A DNA stretch of 64,000 nt from Shimia sp. Alg240-R146 (GCF_947331465.1 NZ_CAMZOK010000002.1:372001-436000); one strand, 5' to 3'. Numbered from the stretch's first letter, positions 29,618-39,454 are shown. Notes: generated from the sequence alone by a model not told the origin. Translations and numbers: made by a program.

Positions 29618-30721
29618 TTATCCGTCGTTGTCGTCGGTTGCGCTCTGCTCGATTTCTGACTCGGGCCAATTTGATGTCCCGAGATAAAGCAGAGATGTCA
29701 TGTATTGCCCCGAAACGAAACGCGCAAGTACGCCGATCGCGGCGGCAACCGGTACTGCGACCAACATGCCGATAAACCCAAACAATGCGCCAAAGATCGT
29801 CAGCGCCAGAAGCAGCCAAACCGGATGCAAGCCGACGGATTTGCCCACGAGTTTTGGTGTCAGCACGTTGCCTTCTACCATTTGCCCAATGGCAAAAATC
29901 ACGGCCACCAGTCCGATGGACAGCCAGTCGCCCCAGAATTGAAACAGCGCCAGCCCGATGGCCAAGGCGCCACCGATCAGCGCGCCAAGATAAGGAATGA
30001 ACGTGACCAGACCGGCGATGAAGCCGACAACGAGGCCGAATTGCAGACCAACCAACATCAGAGAGACTGCGTAATAAGAGCCAAGGATCAGACAGACAGT
30101 TCCCATCCCACGTACAAAAGACGCCAGTGTGTTGTCGATCTGCTTGGCCAGTTTGCGCACTGTTGGCACATGATCGCGCGGCAGCAGAGCATCAACTTCG
30201 GCCACCATCCGGTCCCAGTCCAGCAGCAGATAGAAGGCCACGACCGGCACAATCACCAGCAACATCACCACATTGAGCAGAGACATGGCCGAGTTCAGAG
30301 CGCCCTGAAAGAGTTGCGGTCCTTTTGTCTGCAAGAACTCGCCAGCTGCGACGAGCGCGTTGTGCACCACGCCGTTTTCTTGCATCAGGCTCGGGAAGCG
30401 TGTGTTCACAAAGCTTTGCAGGTCGCGCAGCAATTGCGGCATCGTATCAATCAGGGATACGGCCTGCGCAATTAGTTGCGGCACCACCGCAAGCACGATG
30501 ACTACGAAAATTAGCACGCTTGCGACGGTGATCAGCGCGGTTGCTGCGGCGCGCGACAGGCCGGCCTCTTCGAGGCGGTCGGCGACGGGATCGAGGAAAT
30601 AGGCCACCGCCCCGCCTAAAACAAACGGCAACAGCACGTCACCCAGCGCGTAAAGGATGACGGCAAAGAGGACTGTGAAAATGCCCCAGAATTGCAATTG
30701 TTTTTTCGGTGAAAGCGCCAT
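29618..30721 (-). CDS. AI-2E / PerM family permease
   Basis: A 367-residue membrane protein with about eight helices and the family pattern PFVLGGAVAYFLDPVADRLE near the N-terminus and PYLGALIGGALAIGLALFQFW, then GNVLTPKLVGKSVGLHPVW in the second half. The family includes exporters and sodium/proton antiporters; substrate is unknown. The ATG at 30721 (MALSPKKQLQFW) starts just before the first helix, whereas the longer frame up to 30808 lacks a membrane pattern. It heads the likely unit perM-hdaA-ppk-ppx. Confidence 0.88.
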   Translation of the reverse strand: MALSPKKQLQFWGIFTVLFAVILYALGDVLLPFVLGGAVAYFLDPVADRLEEAGLSRAAATALITVASVLIFVVIVLAVVPQLIAQAVSLIDTMPQLLRDLQSFVNTRFPSLMQENGVVHNALVAAGEFLQTKGPQLFQGALNSAMSLLNVVMLLVIVPVVAFYLLLDWDRMVAEVDALLPRDHVPTVRKLAKQIDNTLASFVRGMGTVCLILGSYYAVSLMLVGLQFGLVVGFIAGLVTFIPYLGALIGGALAIGLALFQFWGDWLSIGLVAVIFAIGQMVEGNVLTPKLVGKSVGLHPVWLLLALTIFGALFGFIGMLVAVPVAAAIGVLARFVSGQYMTSLLYLGTSNWPESEIEQSATDDNDG

Positions 30722-30854
30722 GAGAGCTCGCTGTTTTTCATATGTCGCGTCAATTGATCGCTGATAGCGGTGAGGGTTGCAAGTCCGCGCATAATGCCTG
30801 CTTGTCAAACTATGTGCGGTGCCGACGAGATCCGGCTTACAATCGGCGTGTGTT

Positions 30855-32879
30855 TTAAGGCTGTTTTGAGTTTGCAGTCGTGTCCAGAGACCGAGCGATC
30901 TCGGGGGCTAGGATGTCCAGTGCAGGCAACGTCAGATGGTTCACGTCACTGAACAAAATGGCGCCGTCCCGTATCAAGTCACAGTGTTCGTCGGTGCAGA
31001 AGCTTTCGTCAGCGTTTAGCAGGCTCACTGTGTTGGGGAGCGGACCTGCGGCCACAATTGCTGCGACAAACATTGAACGCATCCGATCGCCGCGTACTGC
31101 TTCGATACTGCGAGGATAATGTGCATCCCGTGGCAGGGGTGTACCCCACCACTGACGGTTGGCGTAGTAGCGGGGAATGTCCACTTGGAGGTGTCCGGTT
31201 GAGGACACGAGAACCACCTCTCGGTGTTGCCCGAGCCAACGCAATTGTGCGGCTAATGCGGCAACGAAAGCGTCTTCCCGCTGAGCCGTCGTGGTTGGCG
31301 TAGGCCCATCAACCGGCAGGCTGGGAATGGTGATCGCGCCAGCGTCATGTCCAAAGATGTTTGGTCCGGACGTGTCAAACATGTAGTTGAGCCAGTTGGC
31401 GTAGACGACGACCTGCGTGATTTTTGGGTGGGCGTCCAGATACGCGCGCACTGAGTCGTTGAAAGCGGGGCATTGGGCGGCGCGGGTTTGGCCGTCGTTG
31501 ATCAAGCCAGCCACGGGCAGGCAGCTCGAGAGTGTTAGCTCCACCAATCCCTTGCCCTGGGCCTTTAGCATGTTCCCCAGAGGCAGCGCGGCGCGACCGG
31601 CGTGACTGTCGCCAAGTAGGGCCACAGTGGGCGCCGCAGTTGTGTCGCCAAAGGTACAGGCGTCGGCGAAGTCATAGCCAGGCACTTTACCACGAACCAG
31701 CAGACAGCGGCGGTAGGTCGGGCTGTAGCTGCTTCGCATTGCCAGCGTCTCGGTCACCTCAGTAGGCATACGTTTCGGGTAGCCCTCGGTTACACCGCCG
31801 CCAATGGCAATGACCCAGATGGCGGCAATACCCACCCAGAAGGGCGTGCGTTTGCGCCAGTTCCATTTGTGATGTGTGCGAAACGGCTGTTCGACAAAGC
31901 GCCAACTGAGCGTCGAGATCACGAGAAGTGCAACACAAATCAGGACGACACCGAAAAAAGTCTGTGGCCAGAGATAGGTCTTTTTGAGAATGCCAAAAAC
32001 CGGCTGGTGCCAGAGATAGAGCGAGTAAGAAATCAGTCCCATAAAGCGCATCAGCGGGTTCGCCAAAAGGACCGACAAACCGTGCGCCGCTTGCGGTGCC
32101 GCCAACACTAGCGCGGTGCCTGCAACCGCCGGGAGCGTCCAAACACCCGGCCAAGGAGCGTTGGGAGGCACGGCCCATAGACCAAACACCACCAGGAGGA
32201 GGCCAATAAGATACGCAGGTGTGTGAAACTGTGTAGGGAGCGCGCGATTGCGTTGGCTCCAGGCAATTAATACTCCGGCCAAAAGTTCCCACGCGCGCGT
32301 GTGCAACAGATAAAAGGCCCAGAGGCGATACTCGCCGGACGTTGCCACTGCGACCAAAAAACTCGCGGCAGCGATGACGAGCAAAGTGGGTAGAACCGCT
32401 TTTCGGTTGATCCGCCAGATGAGAAACAAAAGCAGTGGGATTAGGGCATAAAACTGTTCTTCGATGCCCAGCGACCAAGTGTGGATCAGCGGATCAAGCG
32501 TGGCTTCTGGATTGAAATAATCGATACGGTTCAGGAACCACACGTTAGAGAGTGACAGCAGTGCCGTGACGGCCGCGCCGCCCATATAGCGATAATCATG
32601 TGGTATGAGGGTCCACCAGCCAACTATCATTGTGACCAGCACCATGGCGACTAAGGCGGGCAAGATGCGGCGGGCGCGGCGCAGGTAGAAATCCTTGAAC
32701 GAAAAGTCGCCTCGATCGAGGTCGTCCAGAATGCGTCCGCCAATCAGAAAGCCCGAGATGACGAAGAACACATCAACGCCAGCATAACCGCCTGACATCT
32801 CTTTCAGACCTGCGTGGTAAAGAACCACGCCGAGAATTGCGATGGCGCGCAGCCCGTCTATGTCTTGTCTATAGTGCAC
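30855..32879 (-). CDS. OafA-type acyltransferase with C-terminal SGNH domain
   Basis: About 674 residues. The N-terminal half (to about 380) is an acyltransferase-3 membrane domain of about ten helices, beginning YRQDIDGLRAIAILGVVLYH and FFVISGFLIGGRI (conserved His and RxxR-type features). The C-terminal half (from about 440) is an SGNH hydrolase-like domain with GDSHAGRAALPLG and the catalytic SDVNHLTLPA. Such fusions O-acetylate cell-surface glycans. I choose a GTG start at 32879 with GAGCGGG upstream; a frame to 32972 would add about 31 residues without similarity. It is divergent from proS by 199 bp. Confidence 0.85.
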   Translation of the reverse strand: MHYRQDIDGLRAIAILGVVLYHAGLKEMSGGYAGVDVFFVISGFLIGGRILDDLDRGDFSFKDFYLRRARRILPALVAMVLVTMIVGWWTLIPHDYRYMGGAAVTALLSLSNVWFLNRIDYFNPEATLDPLIHTWSLGIEEQFYALIPLLLFLIWRINRKAVLPTLLVIAAASFLVAVATSGEYRLWAFYLLHTRAWELLAGVLIAWSQRNRALPTQFHTPAYLIGLLLVVFGLWAVPPNAPWPGVWTLPAVAGTALVLAAPQAAHGLSVLLANPLMRFMGLISYSLYLWHQPVFGILKKTYLWPQTFFGVVLICVALLVISTLSWRFVEQPFRTHHKWNWRKRTPFWVGIAAIWVIAIGGGVTEGYPKRMPTEVTETLAMRSSYSPTYRRCLLVRGKVPGYDFADACTFGDTTAAPTVALLGDSHAGRAALPLGNMLKAQGKGLVELTLSSCLPVAGLINDGQTRAAQCPAFNDSVRAYLDAHPKITQVVVYANWLNYMFDTSGPNIFGHDAGAITIPSLPVDGPTPTTTAQREDAFVAALAAQLRWLGQHREVVLVSSTGHLQVDIPRYYANRQWWGTPLPRDAHYPRSIEAVRGDRMRSMFVAAIVAAGPLPNTVSLLNADESFCTDEHCDLIRDGAILFSDVNHLTLPALDILAPEIARSLDTTANSKQP

Positions 32880-33078
32880 GTTAGATCCCGCTCGGTTTTT
32901 CGTGTTGTAACGCAGTTTAGAATTATCGCAACAAACGGTGCGGGCTTGAGGAACGCGGATGTGGCATGACACAGCGGCCTTTGGCAGGCGTTGCTTGCCA
33001 CGCGGCGGGCTTTGGGCTAGCGAAGGGGCAACATGACTGTGTGCCCTGTGGGCACCACCATCTGAGAGAGTTTTGTCG

Positions 33079-34431
33079 ATGCGCCTGACCCGTTATTTCC
33101 TGCCTGTACTGAAAGAAACGCCTTCTGAGGCGCAGATTGTCAGCCACCGTTTGATGCTGCGTGCCGGCATGATCAAACAGTCCTCTGCCGGGATTTATTC
33201 GTGGTTGCCGCTGGGTTTCAAAGTATTGCGCAAGATCGAAAACATTGTGCACGAAGAACAAATTCGCGCCGGTCACATTCCGATGCAGATGCCGACCGTG
33301 CAATCGGCGGACCTGTGGCGCGAAAGCGGACGGTATGATGCCTATGGCGACGAGATGCTGCGCATAACCGACCGGCACGATCGTGAGATGTTGTACACGC
33401 CAACGGCAGAAGAATTGATCACCGACATTTTCCGCAGCAATGTCAGTTCCTACAAGGACATGCCGCTGACGATGTATCAGATCCAGTGGAAGTTCCGCGA
33501 CGAGATCCGTCCGCGCTTTGGTGTGATGCGGGGTCGTGAATTCTATATGAAGGACGGCTATAACTTTGATTTGTCCAAAGAGGACGCACTGCATGCGTAT
33601 AACCGCCATTTGGTAAGCTATCTGCGCACATATGAGCGAATGGGTTTGCAGGCGATTCCGATGCGCGCGGACAGTGGCCCGATTGGCGGCGATGACACGC
33701 ATGAGTTCTTGGTGCTGGCAGATACGGGCGAGAGCGAAGTGTTCTACGACAGCGCTGTGACCGATCTGACGTTTGGAGATCGTGAGATTGATTACGACAG
33801 TGTCGAGCAGTGTCAGGGGGTGCTGGAAGAGTTCACCTCCAAATATGCGCGCACGGATGAGACGCACGACGAGGCGCTGTTTAATGACGTCCCAGAAGAG
33901 CGCCGCCGCACGGCGCGTGGCATCGAAGTTGGTCAGATTTTCTATTTTGGCACCAAGTACTCCGACGCGCTGGGCGCGACGGTGCAGGGACCGGATGGTA
34001 AGCCGGTTGCAGTGCATATGGGCAGCCACGGCATCGGCGTGAGCCGCCTTTTGGGCGCGATCATTGAAGCCAGCCATGACGAGAATGGCATCATTTGGCC
34101 CGAAGGTGTGACTCCGTTCCATGCGGGGATTGTGAACCTCAAACAGGGGGACGCCGAGGCGGATGCAGCTTGTGAAGCACTGGAGGCGGCTTTGGTCGCG
34201 GCCGGTCTTGAGCCGCTATATGATGATCGCAAGGAACGCGCGGGTGGCAAATTCGCGACGATGGATTTGATTGGTCTGCCGTGGCGGATCACAGTGGGGC
34301 CACGCGGGTTGAAAAACGGTGTGGTTGAGCTCACCTCGCGCCGGACTGGCGAGAGCGAAGAAATGGCGCCGGAAGCGGCTGTGGCCAAGCTGATTGAGAT
34401 TTACGCCGATCATCGGGTTGTGGGCTTTTAA
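33079..34431 (+). CDS. proS: Prolyl-tRNA synthetase (short alphaproteobacterial type)
   Basis: A 450-residue class II synthetase that charges tRNA-Pro. It lacks the internal editing insertion domain, as is normal for alphaproteobacterial ProS. Class II motif 2 is seen as [20 protein letters not shown], and motif 3 as [14 protein letters not shown]. The anticodon-binding domain follows to the C-terminus. The ATG at 33079 ([13 protein letters not shown]) is preferred over a TTG two codons upstream. A strong intrinsic terminator follows. Confidence 0.96.
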   Translation: MRLTRYFLPVLKETPSEAQIVSHRLMLRAGMIKQSSAGIYSWLPLGFKVLRKIENIVHEEQIRAGHIPMQMPTVQSADLWRESGRYDAYGDEMLRITDRHDREMLYTPTAEELITDIFRSNVSSYKDMPLTMYQIQWKFRDEIRPRFGVMRGREFYMKDGYNFDLSKEDALHAYNRHLVSYLRTYERMGLQAIPMRADSGPIGGDDTHEFLVLADTGESEVFYDSAVTDLTFGDREIDYDSVEQCQGVLEEFTSKYARTDETHDEALFNDVPEERRRTARGIEVGQIFYFGTKYSDALGATVQGPDGKPVAVHMGSHGIGVSRLLGAIIEASHDENGIIWPEGVTPFHAGIVNLKQGDAEADAACEALEAALVAAGLEPLYDDRKERAGGKFATMDLIGLPWRITVGPRGLKNGVVELTSRRTGESEEMAPEAAVAKLIEIYADHRVVGF

Positions 34432-34482
34432 GAGCAGCTGACTTGCGTGAGCGCCTTACGGCGCGCTGGTTTGTTAAAAAAG

Positions 34483-34512
34483 AAAAACCCTCGCTATGTG
34501 CGAGGGTTTTTT
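34483..34512 (+). terminator. Intrinsic terminator after proS
   Basis: AAAAACCCTCGC and GCGAGGGTTTTT form a 12-bp stem with a TATGT loop. The A-run on one side and T-run on the other make it usable from both strands, serving proS and the convergent gene at 34551-34952. Confidence 0.93.
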
Positions 34513-34550
34513 GTGCCTGCGGCGCGGGTATTTGGGCCCATTGAGAGAGG

Positions 34551-34952
34551 TCAGGCGACACTTGGGGCGCGGACTGGCAGAGATTGCAGCACCGCAAAGG
34601 TGAGTTCGATGGCGAGAAACACCCAGAGGATCGGGCTTGCGCCATTGAGCAGCGCGTTGAGCATCCATGCAGAGAAAAGCCAACGGCCGGCGGCGTCATA
34701 GCGGGCGAGGCGGCTGTCGTTCATACGCAGGCGGACAATTGACCAGATCAGAACGACTGTGCCGAAGAAGTTGGCAAACAGCGTGGTATACGCATTCAGA
34801 TCGGGTAGGGGCGGCAGGCCGAGAGCGGACTGTGTGCCACCGAGCATCGTCCACATCATCGCCAGCGTGAGTGGTGTGGCATAGGGCCATGTGACGGCGA
34901 TGTCGTAATAGGCCGACAGTCGGAACAAGCGGTGAAAAGTTTGCGGGGACAT
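34551..34952 (-). CDS. Small membrane protein under MerR-type promoter
   Basis: A 133-residue protein with four predicted membrane helices (near residues 20-38, 53-73, 90-108, 108-126). I do not recognise the family. It is divergent from the MerR-family gene; on its own strand the promoter has TTGACC and TTACAC hexamers separated by 19 bp with the MerR-type dyad between, the classic arrangement of MerR-activated promoters. It is therefore the probable target of that regulator. The signal (metal, oxidant, aldehyde or other) is unknown. Confidence 0.65.
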   Translation of the reverse strand: MSPQTFHRLFRLSAYYDIAVTWPYATPLTLAMMWTMLGGTQSALGLPPLPDLNAYTTLFANFFGTVVLIWSIVRLRMNDSRLARYDAAGRWLFSAWMLNALLNGASPILWVFLAIELTFAVLQSLPVRAPSVA

Positions 34953-34995
34953 ATGTGCATCCTTTGGGTTGGTGATTGGATGCTTGTTGGTGTAA

Positions 34996-35017
34996 ACCTT
35001 GGAGTTAAGTTCAGGGT
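34996..35017. promoter_or_regulatory. MerR-family operator with 19-bp spacer
   Basis: A 22-bp near-palindrome beginning ACCTTGGAGTTAA and ending TTCAGGGT lies between the two divergent genes, 14 bp before the regulator start. On the reverse strand TTGACC and TTACAC hexamers flank it with the unusually long 19-bp spacing that MerR proteins correct by DNA distortion. Sixteen of 22 positions obey the dyad symmetry. Confidence 0.72.
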
Positions 35018-35031
35018 CAAGGAGAAATCGC

Positions 35032-35388
35032 GTGCGGATTGGACAAGTGTCGGAGGTGACAGGCGTGAGCCGCGATGCGTTGCGGTTTTATGAGCGTCAG
35101 GGACTTATTCGGGCCGAGCGGCATGGCAATGGGTACCGGGATTATTCGGAAAACACTGTCGCGCTTGTGGGCTTGATCCGGCAAGCGCAGGGGCTGGGGT
35201 TTTCGCTAAATGAGATTGGAAGTTTGTTGCGAGGCATGGGCAGCGGCATGTCGCAGGGCGATCTTGAGGCGGTTTTGCGTGAGAAGCTGGACGAAATTGA
35301 CGCCCGCATGGTTGCGCTGGGCCAATTGCGCGACGTGGTGGCAACGCGGTTGGCGCAGGCCTGTCCTTTGGGGTTTGGTGCGGGTTGA
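35032..35388 (+). CDS. MerR-family transcriptional regulator
   Basis: A 118-residue regulator: winged helix at the N-terminus (IGQVSEVTGVSRDALRFYERQGLI, then the wing RHGNGYRDYSENTVALVGLI) followed by the dimerisation coiled coil to about residue 115. It starts with GTG at 35032, six bases after AAGGAGA; an upstream TTG at 34999 is inside the operator. Cysteine 112 lies in an ACPLGFGAG tail; a single Cys near the end is not enough to assign a metal. It faces a small membrane-protein gene. Confidence 0.85.
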   Translation: MRIGQVSEVTGVSRDALRFYERQGLIRAERHGNGYRDYSENTVALVGLIRQAQGLGFSLNEIGSLLRGMGSGMSQGDLEAVLREKLDEIDARMVALGQLRDVVATRLAQACPLGFGAG

Positions 35389-35466
35389 GCCTTTGATGGC
35401 GCACCTGTTTGTTTCTTTTGACGCTGTGTTGTGTGACTGTGCGCCCGTATTTTGGTGGGGATTGAT

Positions 35467-36450
35467 ATGTATTTTTTGAAAGCGGCCGGACTTTCAGTCG
35501 CGCTTTGTCTTCTGTCCTTCGGCGGGCCGGTGCGGGCCAATGACGCGGAGATGATTGCCAAATTCGAGGCCGCCTGGACGCAATGGGCCGATAAGGTCGG
35601 GGTACGCAAGGGGGCCTTTGTTGTTACTAAGAATGGCAAAGTCGTGCACAGCAGCGGGCGGGGGGGCAGGGCCTCGCTAGCCTTTGAAATGCATAGCCTG
35701 AGCAAGGCAGTAACCGGCGTGTGTGTGGCTGGTCTGGTGAGTGCGGGGCGTGTGAAATATTCCGACACTGTGGGGCAGATTTTCGGCGACAGCGTCTCGT
35801 TCAGGGATGCGCGGGTGGCGCAGGTGAGCGTGGCGCAGCTGTTGACTCACACAAGCGGTCTCAAGCCCGACAGCACGCAGCGCGACATGGGCAAATGGCT
35901 CGGGTCCAAAAAGCCAAGGCATGATGCGGTGATAAAAACCGTGGCGCAGCGCAAAAAGCAGCAGGGATCGCCGGGGCGGTATTTCTATAGCAACGAGAAC
36001 TATGCGTTTTTGGGCAAAATCATCGAGTTGCGCAGCGGCCGGAGCTACGTACAGGCGTGCAGCAAATACGTGCCGGGCGGTAATGCCTCGCCCTTGACCG
36101 GTGGATTTGCGCCCTGGGGTGGTTGGAAGATGTCGGTGGAGTCATATGCGGCCTTTCACAGCAAGAATTTCGGGGCCGCAAGCCAGATCGGACGCGCACC
36201 ATCGCGTCATGCCAATGCGGCGCTGGGCGGCGGGGCGCGCTATGGACTTGGCACGTTCTGGCGACCCAGTGGCGGGAAGTTCAATTTCTGGCATTTTGGC
36301 AAACATTGTTTTCGCGGACGTCTGATGGCGGGCAGCTATGCTGTCAGTTGGATGGGCAAATGGGGGGTGGTGGCGGCCTATGATGTCTGCACGACCGATC
36401 GGCAAAACGGCGCGCTTGATGAGGCGATGGTGGCTGTCGTTTACAAGTGA
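35467..36450 (+). CDS. Secreted serine hydrolase (class C beta-lactamase fold)
   Basis: A 327-residue protein with signal peptide (hydrophobic up to about residue 24, RAN-D cleavage). Penicillin-binding motifs are visible: the SxxK element as Ser77-Leu-Ser-Lys80 in HSLSKAVTGV, the YxN-like YSNENYAFLG, and a third element WHFGKHC in place of KTG/HxG. This is the beta-lactamase-related serine hydrolase family, which includes peptidases and esterases; the substrate is unknown. The ATG at 35467 fits the signal peptide, and a frame from 35452 does not. Confidence 0.82.
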   Translation: MYFLKAAGLSVALCLLSFGGPVRANDAEMIAKFEAAWTQWADKVGVRKGAFVVTKNGKVVHSSGRGGRASLAFEMHSLSKAVTGVCVAGLVSAGRVKYSDTVGQIFGDSVSFRDARVAQVSVAQLLTHTSGLKPDSTQRDMGKWLGSKKPRHDAVIKTVAQRKKQQGSPGRYFYSNENYAFLGKIIELRSGRSYVQACSKYVPGGNASPLTGGFAPWGGWKMSVESYAAFHSKNFGAASQIGRAPSRHANAALGGGARYGLGTFWRPSGGKFNFWHFGKHCFRGRLMAGSYAVSWMGKWGVVAAYDVCTTDRQNGALDEAMVAVVYK

Positions 36451-36559
36451 CGAAAGCGCGGGCGGTGGCATTAGCGGAATATGGGCTGTGTTACGCTGTG
36501 ATGATTGGCGTTTTCTGTCGCTGCGTGTATAGCTGAGAAAACAACAAGCCGGAGCAGTC

Positions 36560-37849
36560 ATGGCAGGCACAACAGCGCCGTTTTCACGTTTTGAATGGAT
36601 GATCGCATGGCGGTATTTGCGGGCGCGCAAAGCCGAAGGCGGGGTCAGCACGATGACCTGGATTAGCTTGATCGGCATCACTTTGGCCGTGTTCGCATTG
36701 ATCGCGACAATGGCCGTAAGAGCTGGATTTAGGGCCGAATTTGTCGATACGATCTTGGGCGCGAATGCCCATGTGACGGTCTATCAAACCGGTGAAGTCA
36801 ATGAGGTTAGCGGCCAGATTGATCGCAGCATTCAGGATTATGAGGCAATGGCGGCGCGGCTGCGTGACGTGGATGGTGTCATCCGCGCGGCGCCGTTGAT
36901 CAAAGGGCAAGTGATGGCGAACCTGCGCACGCGCAATGCGGGCGTTGAGGTGTTTGGTATTCGGGCCGAAAATCTGGCGGAACTGCCCCGAATTGCCGAT
37001 CCGGAAACGGGCCGTGGTGACATCGCACGGTTTGAAGAAGGCATCGCGGTTGGCTCTGGTGTGGCGCAGGAATTGGGCGTGATGGTGGGGGATAAGATCA
37101 AGATTATCTCGCCCAATGGGGTGAAAACAGCCTTTGGCACCTCGCCACGGATTAACGCCTATGAGGTGGTCTATATCTTTAGTGCGGGACGTTATGACAT
37201 TGACCGCACCAGGGTCTATTTGCCGTTTGCCGAGGCGCAGAGCTTTTTTAGCCGCGAAGGCGTGGCGGATGAGATCGAAGTGATGATTTCGCGTCCTGAA
37301 GATGTGGAGAAGATGCTGGTGCCGTTGATGCAGGCCGGGGGAGATCGCGCGCTGGTGTGGACGTGGAAGGACGCCTCGGGCGGGTTTCTGCGCGCGCTGG
37401 AAGTGGAGGACAACGTGATGTTCATCATCTTGTCGATCCTCGTGTTGATTGCGGCGATGAACATCGTGTCGGGCTTGATCATGCTGGTGAAAAACAAAGG
37501 GCGCGACATAGGGATTTTGCGCACGGTGGGGCTGACCGAAGGGTCCGTGTTGCGGGTATTCTTTATTTGCGGGGCGTTTACCGGCGCATTGGGGACACTT
37601 TTGGGAGTGGTGCTGGGGGTTCTGTTTACGGCCTATATCGATCCGATCTTTAGTTTCGTGAACGTGATGATGGGCGGCGGAGTTTGGGATCCGTCGATCC
37701 GCGGAATTTACCATCTGCCTGCCAAGCTTGAGATTGGTGACGTGATGACCGCGACGGGCCTGTCGTTGGGCTTGTCGTTTGTGGTGACGATTTTCCCGGC
37801 GCGGCGGGCGGCACGGATGAACCCTGTGGAGGCGCTGCGGTATGAATGA
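36560..37849 (+). CDS. lolE: LolC/LolE-type lipoprotein-releasing permease
   Basis: A 429-residue inner-membrane subunit of the Lol ABC transporter that extracts lipoproteins from the inner membrane for transfer to LolA. The family pattern is present: start [21 protein letters not shown] followed by one membrane helix, a large periplasmic domain (about 45-270), then three helices (FtsX domain) with [18 protein letters not shown] and [21 protein letters not shown]. Alphaproteobacteria have one permease acting as a homodimer. It overlaps lolD by 8 bp. Confidence 0.93.
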   Translation: MAGTTAPFSRFEWMIAWRYLRARKAEGGVSTMTWISLIGITLAVFALIATMAVRAGFRAEFVDTILGANAHVTVYQTGEVNEVSGQIDRSIQDYEAMAARLRDVDGVIRAAPLIKGQVMANLRTRNAGVEVFGIRAENLAELPRIADPETGRGDIARFEEGIAVGSGVAQELGVMVGDKIKIISPNGVKTAFGTSPRINAYEVVYIFSAGRYDIDRTRVYLPFAEAQSFFSREGVADEIEVMISRPEDVEKMLVPLMQAGGDRALVWTWKDASGGFLRALEVEDNVMFIILSILVLIAAMNIVSGLIMLVKNKGRDIGILRTVGLTEGSVLRVFFICGAFTGALGTLLGVVLGVLFTAYIDPIFSFVNVMMGGGVWDPSIRGIYHLPAKLEIGDVMTATGLSLGLSFVVTIFPARRAARMNPVEALRYE

Positions 37850-38525
37850 TGTGGTGTTGCGCCTGAACGGCGTGGAAAAGATTTATAACAAAGGGTTGTC
37901 CAACGAGGTGCATGTGCTGCGCGGAGTCGATTTGTCGCTTGAAGCGGGCGAAATGGTGGCGCTTGTGGCGCCGTCGGGCGCAGGCAAGTCGACGTTGTTG
38001 CACATAGCGGGGCTGCTAGACACTCCGGACGCCGGCGACGTGTCGGTGGGCGGCGAAGTGTTGAGTGGGCGGTCGGATCGGCGCCGCACCAACGCGCGTC
38101 GGCGGGATGTGGGATTTGTCTATCAGTTTCACCATTTGCTGCCGGAGTTTACCGCACTGGAGAACATTGCTGTGCCGCAAATGGCCAATGGGGTGGCGAA
38201 ACCTGTTGCGGAGGCGCGGGGATTGGAACTTCTGGGTCGCGTGGGGGTGGCGCAGCGTGCCGGGCATCGACCGGCGGCCTTGTCTGGTGGAGAACAGCAG
38301 CGCGTCGCATTTTGCCGGGCATTGGCAAACACGCCGCGCGTAATTTTGGCGGATGAGCCAACCGGCAACCTTGATCCTGCGACGGCAGATCAGGTGTTCG
38401 ATGCGTTGATGGAATTGGTGCGGGACACGGGTCTTTCGGCTTTGGTGGCGACGCACAATATGGAGCTGGCGGCGCGGATGGACCGCGTGGTTAAGCTGGA
38501 AGACGGGGTCCTAGTGGACGCCTGA
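37842..38525 (+). CDS. lolD: LolD, ATPase of the lipoprotein-releasing complex
   Basis: A 227-residue ABC ATPase. Walker A reads [12 protein letters not shown], the Q-loop is in [18 protein letters not shown] (the HHLLPEF stretch is typical of LolD), the signature motif is [15 protein letters not shown], and Walker B is [12 protein letters not shown], with the switch His in ATHNMELA. It powers LolE. It starts within the end of lolE and ends 20 bp before the convergent thioesterase gene. Confidence 0.95.
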   Translation: MNDVVLRLNGVEKIYNKGLSNEVHVLRGVDLSLEAGEMVALVAPSGAGKSTLLHIAGLLDTPDAGDVSVGGEVLSGRSDRRRTNARRRDVGFVYQFHHLLPEFTALENIAVPQMANGVAKPVAEARGLELLGRVGVAQRAGHRPAALSGGEQQRVAFCRALANTPRVILADEPTGNLDPATADQVFDALMELVRDTGLSALVATHNMELAARMDRVVKLEDGVLVDA

Positions 38526-38545
38526 GGGCGGTTAGGGCTCTGGAT

Positions 38546-38956
38546 TTAGGGAACAAAGAACGTCGCGGTTGCTGTCGCGACCGCTTTGTCTGATGGCAAG
38601 GCGACCATTGTGGCGCGGGCAAAGATCAGAGCTTTGCCTGCGCGGACAATCTCGGCGTCGCAGCGGATCAGATCGCCAGTGCCAGGGCGCAGGAATTGCG
38701 TGTCCAGATTGGTGGTGGCGACCGGAGTGAACGCATCGAGGTGGCCAAAGCAGGCAAAAACCATCGCCGTATCAGCCATGGCCGCCAGTGCTTGCCCTGA
38801 AATGATGCCGCCAAAGCGGGCCAGCGCGTCAGTGATTGGCATGGTCAGGGTGGCACCTGTTGGCGAAATGTCGGTGATCGTCAGATCGAGAGCCTGCACC
38901 CAAGGGGCAAAGCCTTTGGCCAGCAGGGTCTGGGCATCGTCAGGGGTGAGAGGCAT
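38546..38956 (-). CDS. PaaI-family hotdog thioesterase
   Basis: A 136-residue hotdog-fold protein. The conserved PaaI-type segment ARFGGIISGQALAAMADTAMV holds the catalytic region, followed by LDTQFLRPGTGDLIRCDAEIVRAGK, which forms the central strands. Such enzymes hydrolyse acyl-CoA thioesters (often phenylacetyl- or aromatic-CoA). The ATG at 38956 gives the usual length; a frame to 39073 adds non-homologous residues. The start is divergent from the cytochrome pair by 131 bp. Confidence 0.86.
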   Translation of the reverse strand: MPLTPDDAQTLLAKGFAPWVQALDLTITDISPTGATLTMPITDALARFGGIISGQALAAMADTAMVFACFGHLDAFTPVATTNLDTQFLRPGTGDLIRCDAEIVRAGKALIFARATMVALPSDKAVATATATFFVP

Positions 38957-39017
38957 TCGGGATCTCCGGTTCGGTGTCGATCTAGCATGTGCGCTCAACC
39001 GGGAGATGTCACGCGAT

Positions 39018-39031
39018 ATGATCCGGATCAA
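39018..39031. promoter_or_regulatory. FNR-like box upstream of the cytochrome c pair
   Basis: ATGAT-CCGG-ATCAA agrees with the FNR/FnrL consensus TTGAT-N4-ATCAA in nine of ten bases and is embedded in a longer dyad (ATGATCCGGATCA). Its centre is about 63 bp before the first cytochrome ATG, compatible with activation from about 41 bp upstream of a transcript start. Also within reach of the divergent thioesterase gene. Confidence 0.5.
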
Positions 39032-39087
39032 AGCGCGGTGGGCGCAATGGTGGCAGGTTGGCGAGGGGAACACAGAGGAGTGCGCCT

Positions 39088-39438
39088 ATGTGGCGGTTTG
39101 CAGTTTGGCTTTGCCTGCCAGCGGTGTTGGTGGCCTGTGGGAGCGGATTTCAATCGGGCAAGGCAGTTTATGATGAGAACTGCTTGCCGTGTCATGGCCC
39201 GCGCGGGCAGGGAGATGGACCCTTTGCGGATAAGTTCCTGAGTCTGCCGCCTGATTTGACAATACTGGCGCGCGAAAATGGCGGGGACTATCCCGCGCTT
39301 TATGTGGCCAACGTCATCGAGGGGCAGGGGCGCGGGGAACATTTCAGCGCTGCGATGCCGGAATTTGCCCAGACGCTGAGTGGTAAGGCGGTTCCGATGG
39401 ACGCGCTGGTGGCCTATGTCGAAAGTTTGCAAAAATAA
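39088..39438 (+). CDS. Mono-haem cytochrome c, lipid-anchored
   Basis: A 116-residue precursor. The lipobox LVAC places the acylated Cys at residue 17, and the haem-binding motif CLPCH begins at Cys32. The likely axial methionine is in SAAMPEF. The domain is a compact class I-type cytochrome c. The ATG follows CAGAGGAG at a good distance. It is followed within 17 bp by a second small cytochrome, so the two likely form one transcript. The partner oxidoreductase is not evident in the neighbourhood. Confidence 0.87.
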   Translation: MWRFAVWLCLPAVLVACGSGFQSGKAVYDENCLPCHGPRGQGDGPFADKFLSLPPDLTILARENGGDYPALYVANVIEGQGRGEHFSAAMPEFAQTLSGKAVPMDALVAYVESLQK

Positions 39439-39454
39439 CGGAGGGTGCGGAGAG

